Source: an uncultured Saprospiraceae bacterium
Lineage (GTDB): Bacteria; Bacteroidota; Bacteroidia; Chitinophagales; Saprospiraceae
Direction of reading: 5' to 3'
Length of the DNA: 64,000 bases
Assembly: GCA_937139495.1 (NCBI GenBank)
Contig: CAKZQC010000012.1
Span: forward strand, 1 to 64,000
Made by a program: the position numbers and the translations under genes. The notes beneath the pieces are model-generated. The model did no database searches and was not told the origin of the DNA. It saw only the letters and a program-made list of their open reading frames with translations. The first letter of the stretch is position 1. The number at the start of each line of letters is the position of its first letter. Positions 35,901 to 43,391 of this stretch are shown one piece after another.

Positions 35901-36623
35901 CAAAGCCAACATATCTTGCATACTAAAAACGCCTTGTTTATCGCTAATCCATTCCGCTGCTTTAATCGCTCCTTTGGCAAAACCAATTCGGCTATGAGCC
36001 ACATGGCTTATCGAAATCGTATCGACTTCACTTTCGTAACTAATAGTATGTGTACCAGGTACATTATCAATCCGTTTTGCTACCACAGGCACTATTTCTG
36101 CAGGTATTTCAGCTTGACTTTCGTCCAATTGATAATTCTGATAAACCTTGTGATGCGTCACAATATCTTTTGCGAGGGTGACCGCCGTTCCGCTAGGAGC
36201 ATCTAATTTTTGCGTATGATGAATCTCTTCTACATTTACGGCATAATCGCCAAACTGCGTCATCATTTTAGCCAAATATTGATTGAGCTGAAAAAAGATA
36301 TTGACACCAATACTAAAATTGGAGGCATACAAAAAGCTTCCTTTTTTATTGTTGCAATACGCAACCAAAGCTTCATAATCGTCTAGCCAAGCCGTAGTCC
36401 CACAGACAACAGGCACGCCAGCATCTATACAAAGTTTTAGATTTTGGAAAGCAGTGGTGGGCAATGAAAATTCAATCGCTACATCTGCTTTACGCAAATT
36501 TTCTACCGTTAATTCCTCTACATTTTGGCTCCCAATTTTGAGTACCATTTCATGTCCCATTTCTACAGCTAATTGCTCAATGGTTCTGCCCATTTTGCCG
36601 TAGCCAATCATTGCTATTTTCAT
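35898..36623 (-). CDS. dapB: 4-hydroxy-tetrahydrodipicolinate reductase
   Basis: A 241-residue NAD(P)H-dependent reductase of lysine and meso-diaminopimelate synthesis. The nucleotide site is IAMIGYGKMGRTI (Rossmann GxGxxG), VVCGTTAW binds the cofactor, and the substrate/catalytic region is EIHHTQKLDAPSGTA with the conserved paired histidines and lysine. Length is typical of the Bacteroidota form. The start ATG at 36623 is clear. No other dap gene is adjacent. Confidence 0.97.
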   Translation of the reverse strand: MKIAMIGYGKMGRTIEQLAVEMGHEMVLKIGSQNVEELTVENLRKADVAIEFSLPTTAFQNLKLCIDAGVPVVCGTTAWLDDYEALVAYCNNKKGSFLYASNFSIGVNIFFQLNQYLAKMMTQFGDYAVNVEEIHHTQKLDAPSGTAVTLAKDIVTHHKVYQNYQLDESQAEIPAEIVPVVAKRIDNVPGTHTISYESEVDTISISHVAHSRIGFAKGAIKAAEWISDKQGVFSMQDMLAL

Positions 36624-36702
36624 GTCTTATTATGCTTTTTGTTTTTTTAGTATTCCAATGTAAGTATAAAAATTGGAAATTTAGGAGACTGCGTCTCCAA
36701 AC

Positions 36703-36738
36703 AAAAAAACCTCTTTCCAACACTATGTTAGAAAGAGG
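36703..36738 (-). terminator. Intrinsic terminator after pruA
   Basis: Arms CCTCTTTC (36710-36717) and GAAAGAGG (36731-36738) are extended by a partly paired inner stem. On the minus strand the hairpin is followed by seven T. It lies 57 bases after the pruA stop. Confidence 0.85.
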
Positions 36739-36794
36739 CAAATTATTTATCTTGTATATAAGAGGTTATTGGTATTCAAATAGAATCAAAAATC

Positions 36795-38426
36795 CTATTC
36801 TTCTTCCAAGAACGCATAACGATATTCCGTAGGCGTTACAAACGTTTCTTTGATGGTACGAGGCGATACCCAACGCAACAAGTTCATTGGAGCACCTGCT
36901 TTGTCGTTGGTACCAGAAGCACGTCCACCACCAAACGGCTGTTGACCCACTACTGCACCTGTTGGCTTGTCATTGATATAAAAGTTACCAGCAGTATGAC
37001 GTAGTCTTTTTGCGGCTTTCTCTATCACCAATCTATCGGTTGCAAACAAAGCACCCGTCAAAGCATAAGGAGAAGATTCATCTAAAATCTGAATTGTTTC
37101 TTCAAATTTATCATCCTCATACACATATACCGTCAATACTGGACCGAAAATCTCTTCGCACATCGTCGTGTACTTAGGGTCATCAACTCGGAGTACTGTT
37201 GGAGCTACAAAATAACCTACTGATTTGTCGTGTGTACCACCAGCAATCACTTCTACTCCTTTATCTGCTTTCGCGTCGTCGATGTATTTTGCGATTTTAT
37301 CAAATGATTTTTCGTCAATAACAGCATTGATAAAATTAGTAAAGTCTTCCACATCACCCATTTTCATGGAGTTGACATCTTCTACCAATTTCTCTTTCAC
37401 TTCCTCCCACATACTAGCAGGAACATAAGCGCGAGAAGCTGCCGAACATTTCTGTCCTTGGAACTCAAACGCACCTCTTGCCATTCCTACCGCTACTTGC
37501 TGCGCATTGGCAGTTGGGTGAGCCAAGATATAATCTTTGCCACCTGTTTCGCCTACAATACGTGGGTACGAGTTGTATTTAGAAATATTATTACCAATCG
37601 TTTGCCACAAGTTTTGGAATACGTTTGTACTTCCCGTGAAGTGCAAACCTGCAAATTCTGGGTGTTCAAAAACTACTTTTCCAGCTTCTGGTCCATCGAC
37701 CAATACCAAATTGATAACGCCATCAGGCAAACCTGCTTCTTTGAACAAGTCCATAATGACTTTAGCCGAATAGATTTGAGTATCTGCTGGTTTCCAAACG
37801 ACTACATTGCCCATCATGGCAGGAGCAGCACACAAATTGGCACAAATAGAAGTAAAATTGAAAGGTGTAATCGCAAAAACAAATCCTTCCAATGGACGGT
37901 GCTCTAGTCTGTTCCAAACTCCTGGAGCAGATTGTGGTTGTTCTTTATATATTTGGGTCATAAACTCCGCATTGAAACGGAAAAAATCAATCAATTCACA
38001 AGCAGCATCAATCTCTGCTTGGTAGCAGTTTTTGGATTGTGCCAACATAGTAGCAGCGTTAAATTTTTGGCGATAAGGACCAGCCAACAATTCTGCACAT
38101 TTCAAAAATACAGCTGCTCGGTGGTTCCAAGAAGTATTTTCCCAACTTTCCTTGGCACGCAATGCAGCATCAATAGCCAACTGCACATGCTCGGCAGTAC
38201 CCAAATGGTAATGCCCCAACACGTGTTGGTGGTCATGTGGAGGGTTCATTGGTTTTAGGTCCCCTGTTTTCACTTCCTTGCCGTCAATAATCATCGCCAC
38301 ATCCATGTGCTGACTTTTGTACGCTTTCAAGTGTGCTTTCAAGTCGGCACGTTCTGGACTCCCCGGAGCATACGACTTTACAGGTTCATTTATAGGTGTT
38401 GGAACATTAAAAAATGCGTTAGACAT
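36795..38426 (-). CDS. pruA: L-glutamate gamma-semialdehyde dehydrogenase
   Basis: A 543-residue aldehyde dehydrogenase that oxidises glutamate semialdehyde (from proline or ornithine) to glutamate with NAD+. It has the family's catalytic pair: ETGGKDYILAHP with the general-base glutamate and GQKCSAASRAYVP with the nucleophilic cysteine. FTGSTNVFQNLW binds the cofactor, and PFGGGRASGTNDKAG lies near the end. It is the stand-alone PruA type without a proline dehydrogenase domain. The gene has a good promoter at 38627-38656 and a ~200-base leader filled with an inverted-repeat element. Confidence 0.96.
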   Translation of the reverse strand: MSNAFFNVPTPINEPVKSYAPGSPERADLKAHLKAYKSQHMDVAMIIDGKEVKTGDLKPMNPPHDHQHVLGHYHLGTAEHVQLAIDAALRAKESWENTSWNHRAAVFLKCAELLAGPYRQKFNAATMLAQSKNCYQAEIDAACELIDFFRFNAEFMTQIYKEQPQSAPGVWNRLEHRPLEGFVFAITPFNFTSICANLCAAPAMMGNVVVWKPADTQIYSAKVIMDLFKEAGLPDGVINLVLVDGPEAGKVVFEHPEFAGLHFTGSTNVFQNLWQTIGNNISKYNSYPRIVGETGGKDYILAHPTANAQQVAVGMARGAFEFQGQKCSAASRAYVPASMWEEVKEKLVEDVNSMKMGDVEDFTNFINAVIDEKSFDKIAKYIDDAKADKGVEVIAGGTHDKSVGYFVAPTVLRVDDPKYTTMCEEIFGPVLTVYVYEDDKFEETIQILDESSPYALTGALFATDRLVIEKAAKRLRHTAGNFYINDKPTGAVVGQQPFGGGRASGTNDKAGAPMNLLRWVSPRTIKETFVTPTEYRYAFLEEE

Positions 38427-38445
38427 AGTGTTCTTTTTTTATATT

Positions 38446-38606
38446 GAAGTTATTTAAGAAGTCAGTTTGTGGGAAAATGAGTAAGATTTTTTTTTCAATC
38501 AAGTTCAAAATTTGACGAATAGCCTTAGCTATTCAGCCATTTTTTAAAGAAGAGTGAGAGGAAAAGGTATTTCATTTTCACTTGAAGCGACTTTTTAAAC
38601 AACTTC
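38446..38606. repeat. 161-bp inverted-repeat element in the pruA leader
   Basis: The left end GAAGTTATTTAAGAAGTC (38446-38463) and the right end GACTTTTTAAACAACTTC (38589-38606) are inverted repeats, 16 of 18. Further inside, GGGAAAATGA faces TCATTTTCAC. The centre is AATAGCCTTAGCTATT, a hairpin with the same CCTTAG loop word as the element at 22038-22204. It lies between the pruA promoter and start codon. The rest of 38427-38728 holds only the promoter. Confidence 0.65.
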
Positions 38607-38626
38607 TATTTTATGAATTGGTAGTG

Positions 38627-38656
38627 CAAAGGTAACAAATGCAATTTGGAATCACA
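38627..38656 (-). promoter_or_regulatory. Bacteroidota-type promoter for pruA
   Basis: On the minus strand TTG (38654-38656) is followed by a 19-base spacer and TACCTTTG (38627-38634), a very good match to TTG/TAnnTTTG. Transcription would start near 38620, giving a leader of about 195 bases before the pruA ATG. Confidence 0.6.
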
Positions 38657-38728
38657 AAAGCCCTCCATTTGCTAACGTTATCTTATGATTAAATCATATT
38701 TGTAACTACTAATTTAAAACTATTTCTC

Positions 38729-39073
38729 TTATATAGGAATCGCTCTAGCGAACTGCCAGTTGTGTTCATCTGCCAAAGCTTTGACTTCCCAAGCAATATT
38801 GATAATCTGTGTATCTTCTGCCTCGTCCTTGCCTTGGAACATCGGATAAATCAACATAAAATCATCTGTTTTACTCGTCCCCAAACGTTCAAAAACGGCT
38901 TCCGCTTGTGCTATTCCGTCGGCAATACTACTGCAACTTTCCAGCATCAACTCCCCTCTTAGTGGACTATCGCCCGTAGCTGTCCGCAGTCCTAATTTGA
39001 CAGGAAAAGGCGGCTCTATCGTAGGTGGCAACAGCACCAATATATACTTGGCTTGTATCGTGGGTAGTTTCAT
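38729..39073 (-). CDS. Small unknown protein
   Basis: A 114-residue cytosolic protein that I do not recognise. It is mixed alpha/beta, with a hydrophobic opening strand (AKYILVLLPP), a central helix (IADGIAQAEAVFERLG), and a final helix-strand. No catalytic motif is visible. It lies 38 bases downstream of era and is the last gene of the metG-era cluster. Confidence 0.6.
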   Translation of the reverse strand: MKLPTIQAKYILVLLPPTIEPPFPVKLGLRTATGDSPLRGELMLESCSSIADGIAQAEAVFERLGTSKTDDFMLIYPMFQGKDEAEDTQIINIAWEVKALADEHNWQFARAIPI

Positions 39074-39111
39074 AGTTTGTTCTCTTTTGGGATAGTAGAA
39101 AGATGATGCTA

Positions 39112-40008
39112 TTAGTTTTTGTATCCAAAGCTTTTGAGCATTTTATCGTCATTACGCCAGTTGTCTCTAATTTTGACAAAAAGTTCTAGATAAACTCTAC
39201 TATCCAAAAACTTCTCGATGTCCTTGCGAGCATCGGTGCCAAGTCGTTTGATTGCGGCTCCTTTATTTCCAATAATAATTCCTTTTTGGCTTTTTCTACT
39301 AACGTAAATAATAGCATGAATTCGAACTATTTTTTTGACATTATCCTCTTCAAAACCATCTACAATTACCTCGCAAGAGTATGGTATTTCTTGTTGGTAT
39401 AGCAATAAAATTTTCTCACGAATAATCTCCGAAATAAAGAAGCGTTCAGGGCGATCCGTAAACTGATCTTTAGGATAATAAACAGGACCTTCAGGCATAT
39501 ATTTCAATATCAAATCGAATAGATTAGCGGTACCCGCTTCATTGATTGCCGAAATCGGCACTATTTCCGTAAAATTAGCATGAGCTTGCCATTCCGTTAT
39601 TGTCTGCAATAGTTTTTTATCATCAACCAAATCTACTTTATTGATCACTAAAAACAAAGGAATTTCTACCTGCTTCAATCGCTGAAACAACGGATTTTCT
39701 GCATCATATGCTTCCGTCACATCAATAACGACCATCATCACATCAGCATCTTTAAACGTAGAATTGACAAAAGCATTCATGTTCTCCTGCATTTCATACG
39801 AAGGATCTTTGATGAACCCTGGCGTATCCGAAAATACAACTTGATGATTTTCATCACTTACAATTCCTACGATTCGGTGGCGAGTCGTTTGTGGCTTATT
39901 AGTAATAATAGACATACGTTCGCCTACTAAGGCATTCATCAAGGTAGATTTGCCTACATTGGGTTTCCCTACAATATTGACAAAACCAGAAAGGTGTTTG
40001 GTACTCAT
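39112..40008 (-). CDS. era: GTPase Era, 16S rRNA-binding ribosome assembly factor
   Basis: A 298-residue Era. GTPase motifs are G1 GKPNVGKST (14-22), G2 around KPQTTRHRI, G3 SDTPG and G4 NKVD. A KH domain follows (KGIIIGNKGAAIKRLG), which in Era binds the 3' end of 16S rRNA. Length is normal. It starts 7 bases after the stop of the secreted EEP-fold protein gene, an odd partner for a ribosome factor but consistent with cotranscription. Confidence 0.97.
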   Translation of the reverse strand: MSTKHLSGFVNIVGKPNVGKSTLMNALVGERMSIITNKPQTTRHRIVGIVSDENHQVVFSDTPGFIKDPSYEMQENMNAFVNSTFKDADVMMVVIDVTEAYDAENPLFQRLKQVEIPLFLVINKVDLVDDKKLLQTITEWQAHANFTEIVPISAINEAGTANLFDLILKYMPEGPVYYPKDQFTDRPERFFISEIIREKILLLYQQEIPYSCEVIVDGFEEDNVKKIVRIHAIIYVSRKSQKGIIIGNKGAAIKRLGTDARKDIEKFLDSRVYLELFVKIRDNWRNDDKMLKSFGYKN

Positions 40009-40015
40009 AATTTAT

Positions 40016-41290
40016 TTATCTTTTTACGAATGTTTTTTGTTGTTTTTCGGTAGCCGTTGATAGCGTCAAGCTATAAACACCTTGCGGCAATTGGCTAATA
40101 TCTAATAGCTGTTGTGTACTCGACAGCCTATTCGATTGAATCGTTCTGCCTAGCATATCATTTATTTCCCAATACACTTTTTTAGTGTCCGAGAGATGAT
40201 GTTGTATCGTCAATTGTTCTCCAGCAGGATTGGGATACAAATGCAACCCCAATTCAGCTTTTGCCAATGTTCGGACGGCAATAGTCGTTGGGTGCGTCAC
40301 TTCCAGTTCTAGTACTACGGGCAAGTGATCGGACATATAATACAAAGCATCCAAAATGGCTCTAGGCTCGGGCGATGTATTTGTTAGGTCGTTGATATTG
40401 TCATTATAAGTACTACCATTATTCCCAATGACATCATAGGTACTTGCCAAATATTGAACATGATTCGTACCCTGCAATACAGGGTCTGAAGTCAGCAATA
40501 AATCAAAGCGATCATCTAAACCTCCAGTAGCACCACAATTAATACTTCTGCTGGAGCGTGTCGATTGTGTGTGCATAAAATTCCAAGAAGGAATTGTCTG
40601 CCAATTGGTCGGTGCATTAATCGGATCTCTGAAAGGGTACTTACCAGAAGTAAGTGTTACGAAACCTGCTTCTGTCCCAGAATACATATTAAAATCACCG
40701 CCCAGTACTATATTTCTTTCGGTAGGAAAGGCATCAACAAAAGCACGAATCGAATCACAGGCTCTATCTCGTCGCTCTTCGTTCGTAATATAACTACCTG
40801 CTTTAAGGTGTCCGACCATAAAATCAATTGTAGCACGACTAGCCGTAGTATCAGGGTTGACTACTTCCATTTGATACACGTTTATATCTCGCAAGTCCGT
40901 CAATATAACAGGTGCATTGTCAAATATAAGCTTATCACTATTGTAATAAAAAGCATTATTCAAACTAGAAAAACCTGATTGATTAGCTTGATAGGTCACC
41001 ATTCGGTAGTTTGTCTTACCATTGGTATTCAGAGCATTGTTTAGTATAGAAAGTCCGCCTAATGCGTGTTGTAGTTCGCAGACCATGAGTACATCAGGCT
41101 GTACATATTCTAGTATCTTTTGGAGGGTATCTACTCGACCTTGTATGGCATTTGTCGTACTACAAATAGTACTTCCATCAGGAAAATTGAGCAAATTATA
41201 GACCATCACTCGTACCGTATCCTTTGTTTGGGCTTTCGCCAACGAAGGACAAAAAATGGTAATAAGTAGTGCTAATAAAAGGTGTTTCAT
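40016..41290 (-). CDS. T9SS-secreted endonuclease/exonuclease/phosphatase-fold protein
   Basis: A 424-residue exported hydrolase. Signal peptide 1-20 (ITIFCPSLAKAQ) is followed by an EEP (DNase I-like) domain: VRVMVYNLLNFPDG, DVLMVCELQ with the metal glutamate, VGHLKAG, IVLGGDFNMYSG and a closing SDHLPVVLEL. The C-terminus is a T9SS type A sorting domain (HLYPNPAGEQLTIQ ... DMLGRTIQ). The substrate could be extracellular DNA or a phosphoester. It lies in the tight metG-era cluster. Confidence 0.9.
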   Translation of the reverse strand: MKHLLLALLITIFCPSLAKAQTKDTVRVMVYNLLNFPDGSTICSTTNAIQGRVDTLQKILEYVQPDVLMVCELQHALGGLSILNNALNTNGKTNYRMVTYQANQSGFSSLNNAFYYNSDKLIFDNAPVILTDLRDINVYQMEVVNPDTTASRATIDFMVGHLKAGSYITNEERRDRACDSIRAFVDAFPTERNIVLGGDFNMYSGTEAGFVTLTSGKYPFRDPINAPTNWQTIPSWNFMHTQSTRSSRSINCGATGGLDDRFDLLLTSDPVLQGTNHVQYLASTYDVIGNNGSTYNDNINDLTNTSPEPRAILDALYYMSDHLPVVLELEVTHPTTIAVRTLAKAELGLHLYPNPAGEQLTIQHHLSDTKKVYWEINDMLGRTIQSNRLSSTQQLLDISQLPQGVYSLTLSTATEKQQKTFVKR

Positions 41291-41338
41291 ACACAGATAT
41301 TTTTAGCAGTTTGGTATCTACCAAACTATCCTATTTTT

Positions 41339-42541
41339 CTATTCTGCTAAAGGTAACATTTTGATAGCGACTTTCGCAGCATTCGATTCATAATTAATCG
41401 TCGTCTGCATAGGACGGTCTGTTACCCACCATGGAGCAGCAGGATTGACCAACAAAATAGCGGCTCCATCTTGCCACTTGGCAGTCACAGTACCAATGGC
41501 ATTGTTGTTTTGTCCTGCTATATCCAACACAAAATTGGACGTATATTCGCCTTCAAATGGTCGTCTGAGATCAGGTAAAGCTGGCGAAAATTCAATGCGT
41601 ACGCCTTTCTCTTTTTTGTTCCATTGCAGTACAGAGGCAGATTGCAAAAGTAGTGTTTCGCCTGCACCCAAATAATGGTATTCGATAGTTCTAAAGTCGT
41701 TTTTTTGACTAATTTTAGTGGTAGCTGTGTTCTGTTCTATTTCCCAATCTTGCTGGATAGCAACCTCATTATTGTGGTGTGTCGTTTGGTATTTATTGTC
41801 TTGGTAAGTTATATCAAAATTGCCTGAGCTGGCTCCTCCTTGGGTTTGTTTTAGAGCCATCTGAAAAGGCACTAATCCAAGTAACTTTTCCATTTTGTAG
41901 GCTTCCCCGTCATAGCTAATCGTCGCTTTTTTGCCAAAATCTCTATAGGGCAAATCTAGCCCTACCAGTAGTTGATTTCTAGAATGTCCCATCGTAGAAC
42001 CATTCTTTTTTTTGAGGGCGGTTGTTGGATATTTTCCTTTGTAAGTTGCTTTTATTTTTTCGCCAGCTATGTTTTCGTACCCAAAAGTCAAGTCCAACAT
42101 TTTGGACGTACTGTTGTCAGTAACCTCCACGGGGTACGACTTACGCACCACGGGCAATTCGGGCAACCAAGCTTCTATATTGTCCAAATCAGCTGTTATA
42201 AATTGGTCGAGCGATGGCTCGGCAGCATCTTTCATAATCCACAAATCGCCTTCAAGCGTAGCCAACTTGGCATATTCGTGCATATTCCATTTCGGATTTT
42301 TGGAAACCAAAATAATATCTAGTTCATAACTAGCTGCCCAAACTTGTAGCGGCATAATCGGAAAATCGACTTTTGCATCGCCTGTATAAATCACCTCGTG
42401 TGGTGTATTTTCCAAATAGCTGGTTCGCTCTGTATTGGAAATAGCAGGACCTTCTGGTAGCATTTTTTTGAGTCCTTGACAAGCAGTTATTAAGCTAGAA
42501 AGCATACACAGACAGATTAGTTTAGAAAATCCTTTGGTCAT
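41339..42541 (-). CDS. Unknown lipoprotein
   Basis: A 400-residue lipoprotein: signal ending LITAC (lipobox cysteine at residue 21), then a beta-rich domain of no family I recognise. It contains repeated strand-turn patterns (DFGKKATISYDGEAYKMEKL, AAILLVNPAAPWWVTDRPM). It would be anchored to the outer or inner membrane. It lies 24 bases after the secreted OB-fold protein gene and 48 before the EEP gene, probably in one transcript. Confidence 0.7.
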   Translation of the reverse strand: MTKGFSKLICLCMLSSLITACQGLKKMLPEGPAISNTERTSYLENTPHEVIYTGDAKVDFPIMPLQVWAASYELDIILVSKNPKWNMHEYAKLATLEGDLWIMKDAAEPSLDQFITADLDNIEAWLPELPVVRKSYPVEVTDNSTSKMLDLTFGYENIAGEKIKATYKGKYPTTALKKKNGSTMGHSRNQLLVGLDLPYRDFGKKATISYDGEAYKMEKLLGLVPFQMALKQTQGGASSGNFDITYQDNKYQTTHHNNEVAIQQDWEIEQNTATTKISQKNDFRTIEYHYLGAGETLLLQSASVLQWNKKEKGVRIEFSPALPDLRRPFEGEYTSNFVLDIAGQNNNAIGTVTAKWQDGAAILLVNPAAPWWVTDRPMQTTINYESNAAKVAIKMLPLAE

Positions 42542-42565
42542 ATTGAATACTGTTTGGGAGTAAAT

Positions 42566-43381
42566 TTAGTTGATAAAAAAGAAATCAGGCAAATCGATTT
42601 TGGTCACTAATTTCAATGCTCCTTCTTCTGTTTCTCTGACCAAGACCATTCCTTGATTAGGCAAACTACGAATCTCTTCTTTCTGGTCATGCTTCACAAA
42701 TACAACCGATTGACCAACTAATGAAGCTATATCATAAAATTTACCAATGCGACTCACGACACTATATTGCTGGGTTCCCACTTGTACTTTGAGTGCCAAA
42801 AAGCGATTGGTTCCTTTGATACTTTCTGCGGCTAAAATAGTAGCTTCTTCAAAATTGACATCGTAATAATAATCGGCATTAATAGCTCGCTTAATTGGGA
42901 AATTAAGTTTCCGAGTCAGTATTTCTTGTTGCAACCACAAATCTTCTACCTGTTCTTCTGGTGTCTTGCTGGTACAAATTACTTTCAATGGAAAACCATC
43001 TGGCACATATATTTTAGCCACCACTTCATCGACCAATGGAATACCTTGCACCTTAATTTTGTCATCTACCTTTGGCAGGTTAATTTCCAAAATTTTATCT
43101 TTCTTACTCCCCTTTACTCGATACCTTCCTGAGCGTGCCACGACACGCAAAATATCGTCAGGCATAGAGAAAGATTCTATTTGCGTAAATACACGTACAA
43201 TATCCCTATCCCAATCTACGATTTCATATGGAATGTGCATTTGTATCACAATCGTATCACTACTACGCACTGAAAAAGACTTCACGTATTCTGTCAGATA
43301 AGTATCCTCCTCGGTATCTGGATTTTTTTGGGCAACCAAAGTAGTTGCCCAAAAAAATGCCAGTATTAATATATATTTCAT
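42566..43381 (-). CDS. Secreted protein with a MetG/Trbp111-like tRNA-binding OB fold
   Basis: A 271-residue protein. Residues 1-18 are a signal peptide (ILILAFFWATTLVAQ). Residues 30-140 form a beta-rich domain that I do not recognise. Residues 175-261 align without gaps to residues about 629-715 of the MetG encoded upstream: by eye about 25 identities in 87 positions, including ATILAA against GTIVAA, SVVSRI against TVVSGI, LVGQSVVFV against VIGQQVTLV and QGMVLV against EGMVLM. That is the EMAPII/Trbp111-type tRNA-binding OB fold. An exported form is unusual, as the known family is cytosolic. ATG 43381 is preferred over TTG 43384. The gap to metG is 10 bases. Confidence 0.7.
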   Translation of the reverse strand: MKYILILAFFWATTLVAQKNPDTEEDTYLTEYVKSFSVRSSDTIVIQMHIPYEIVDWDRDIVRVFTQIESFSMPDDILRVVARSGRYRVKGSKKDKILEINLPKVDDKIKVQGIPLVDEVVAKIYVPDGFPLKVICTSKTPEEQVEDLWLQQEILTRKLNFPIKRAINADYYYDVNFEEATILAAESIKGTNRFLALKVQVGTQQYSVVSRIGKFYDIASLVGQSVVFVKHDQKEEIRSLPNQGMVLVRETEEGALKLVTKIDLPDFFFIN

Positions 43382-43391
43382 CAATTAATTT

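Noticed and set aside
36761..36777. AGAGGTTATT near the pruA terminator, as another end of the palindromic element
   Set aside because: Only 10 bases match and no second arm is found. The same holds for AGAGGTTATT at 62975.
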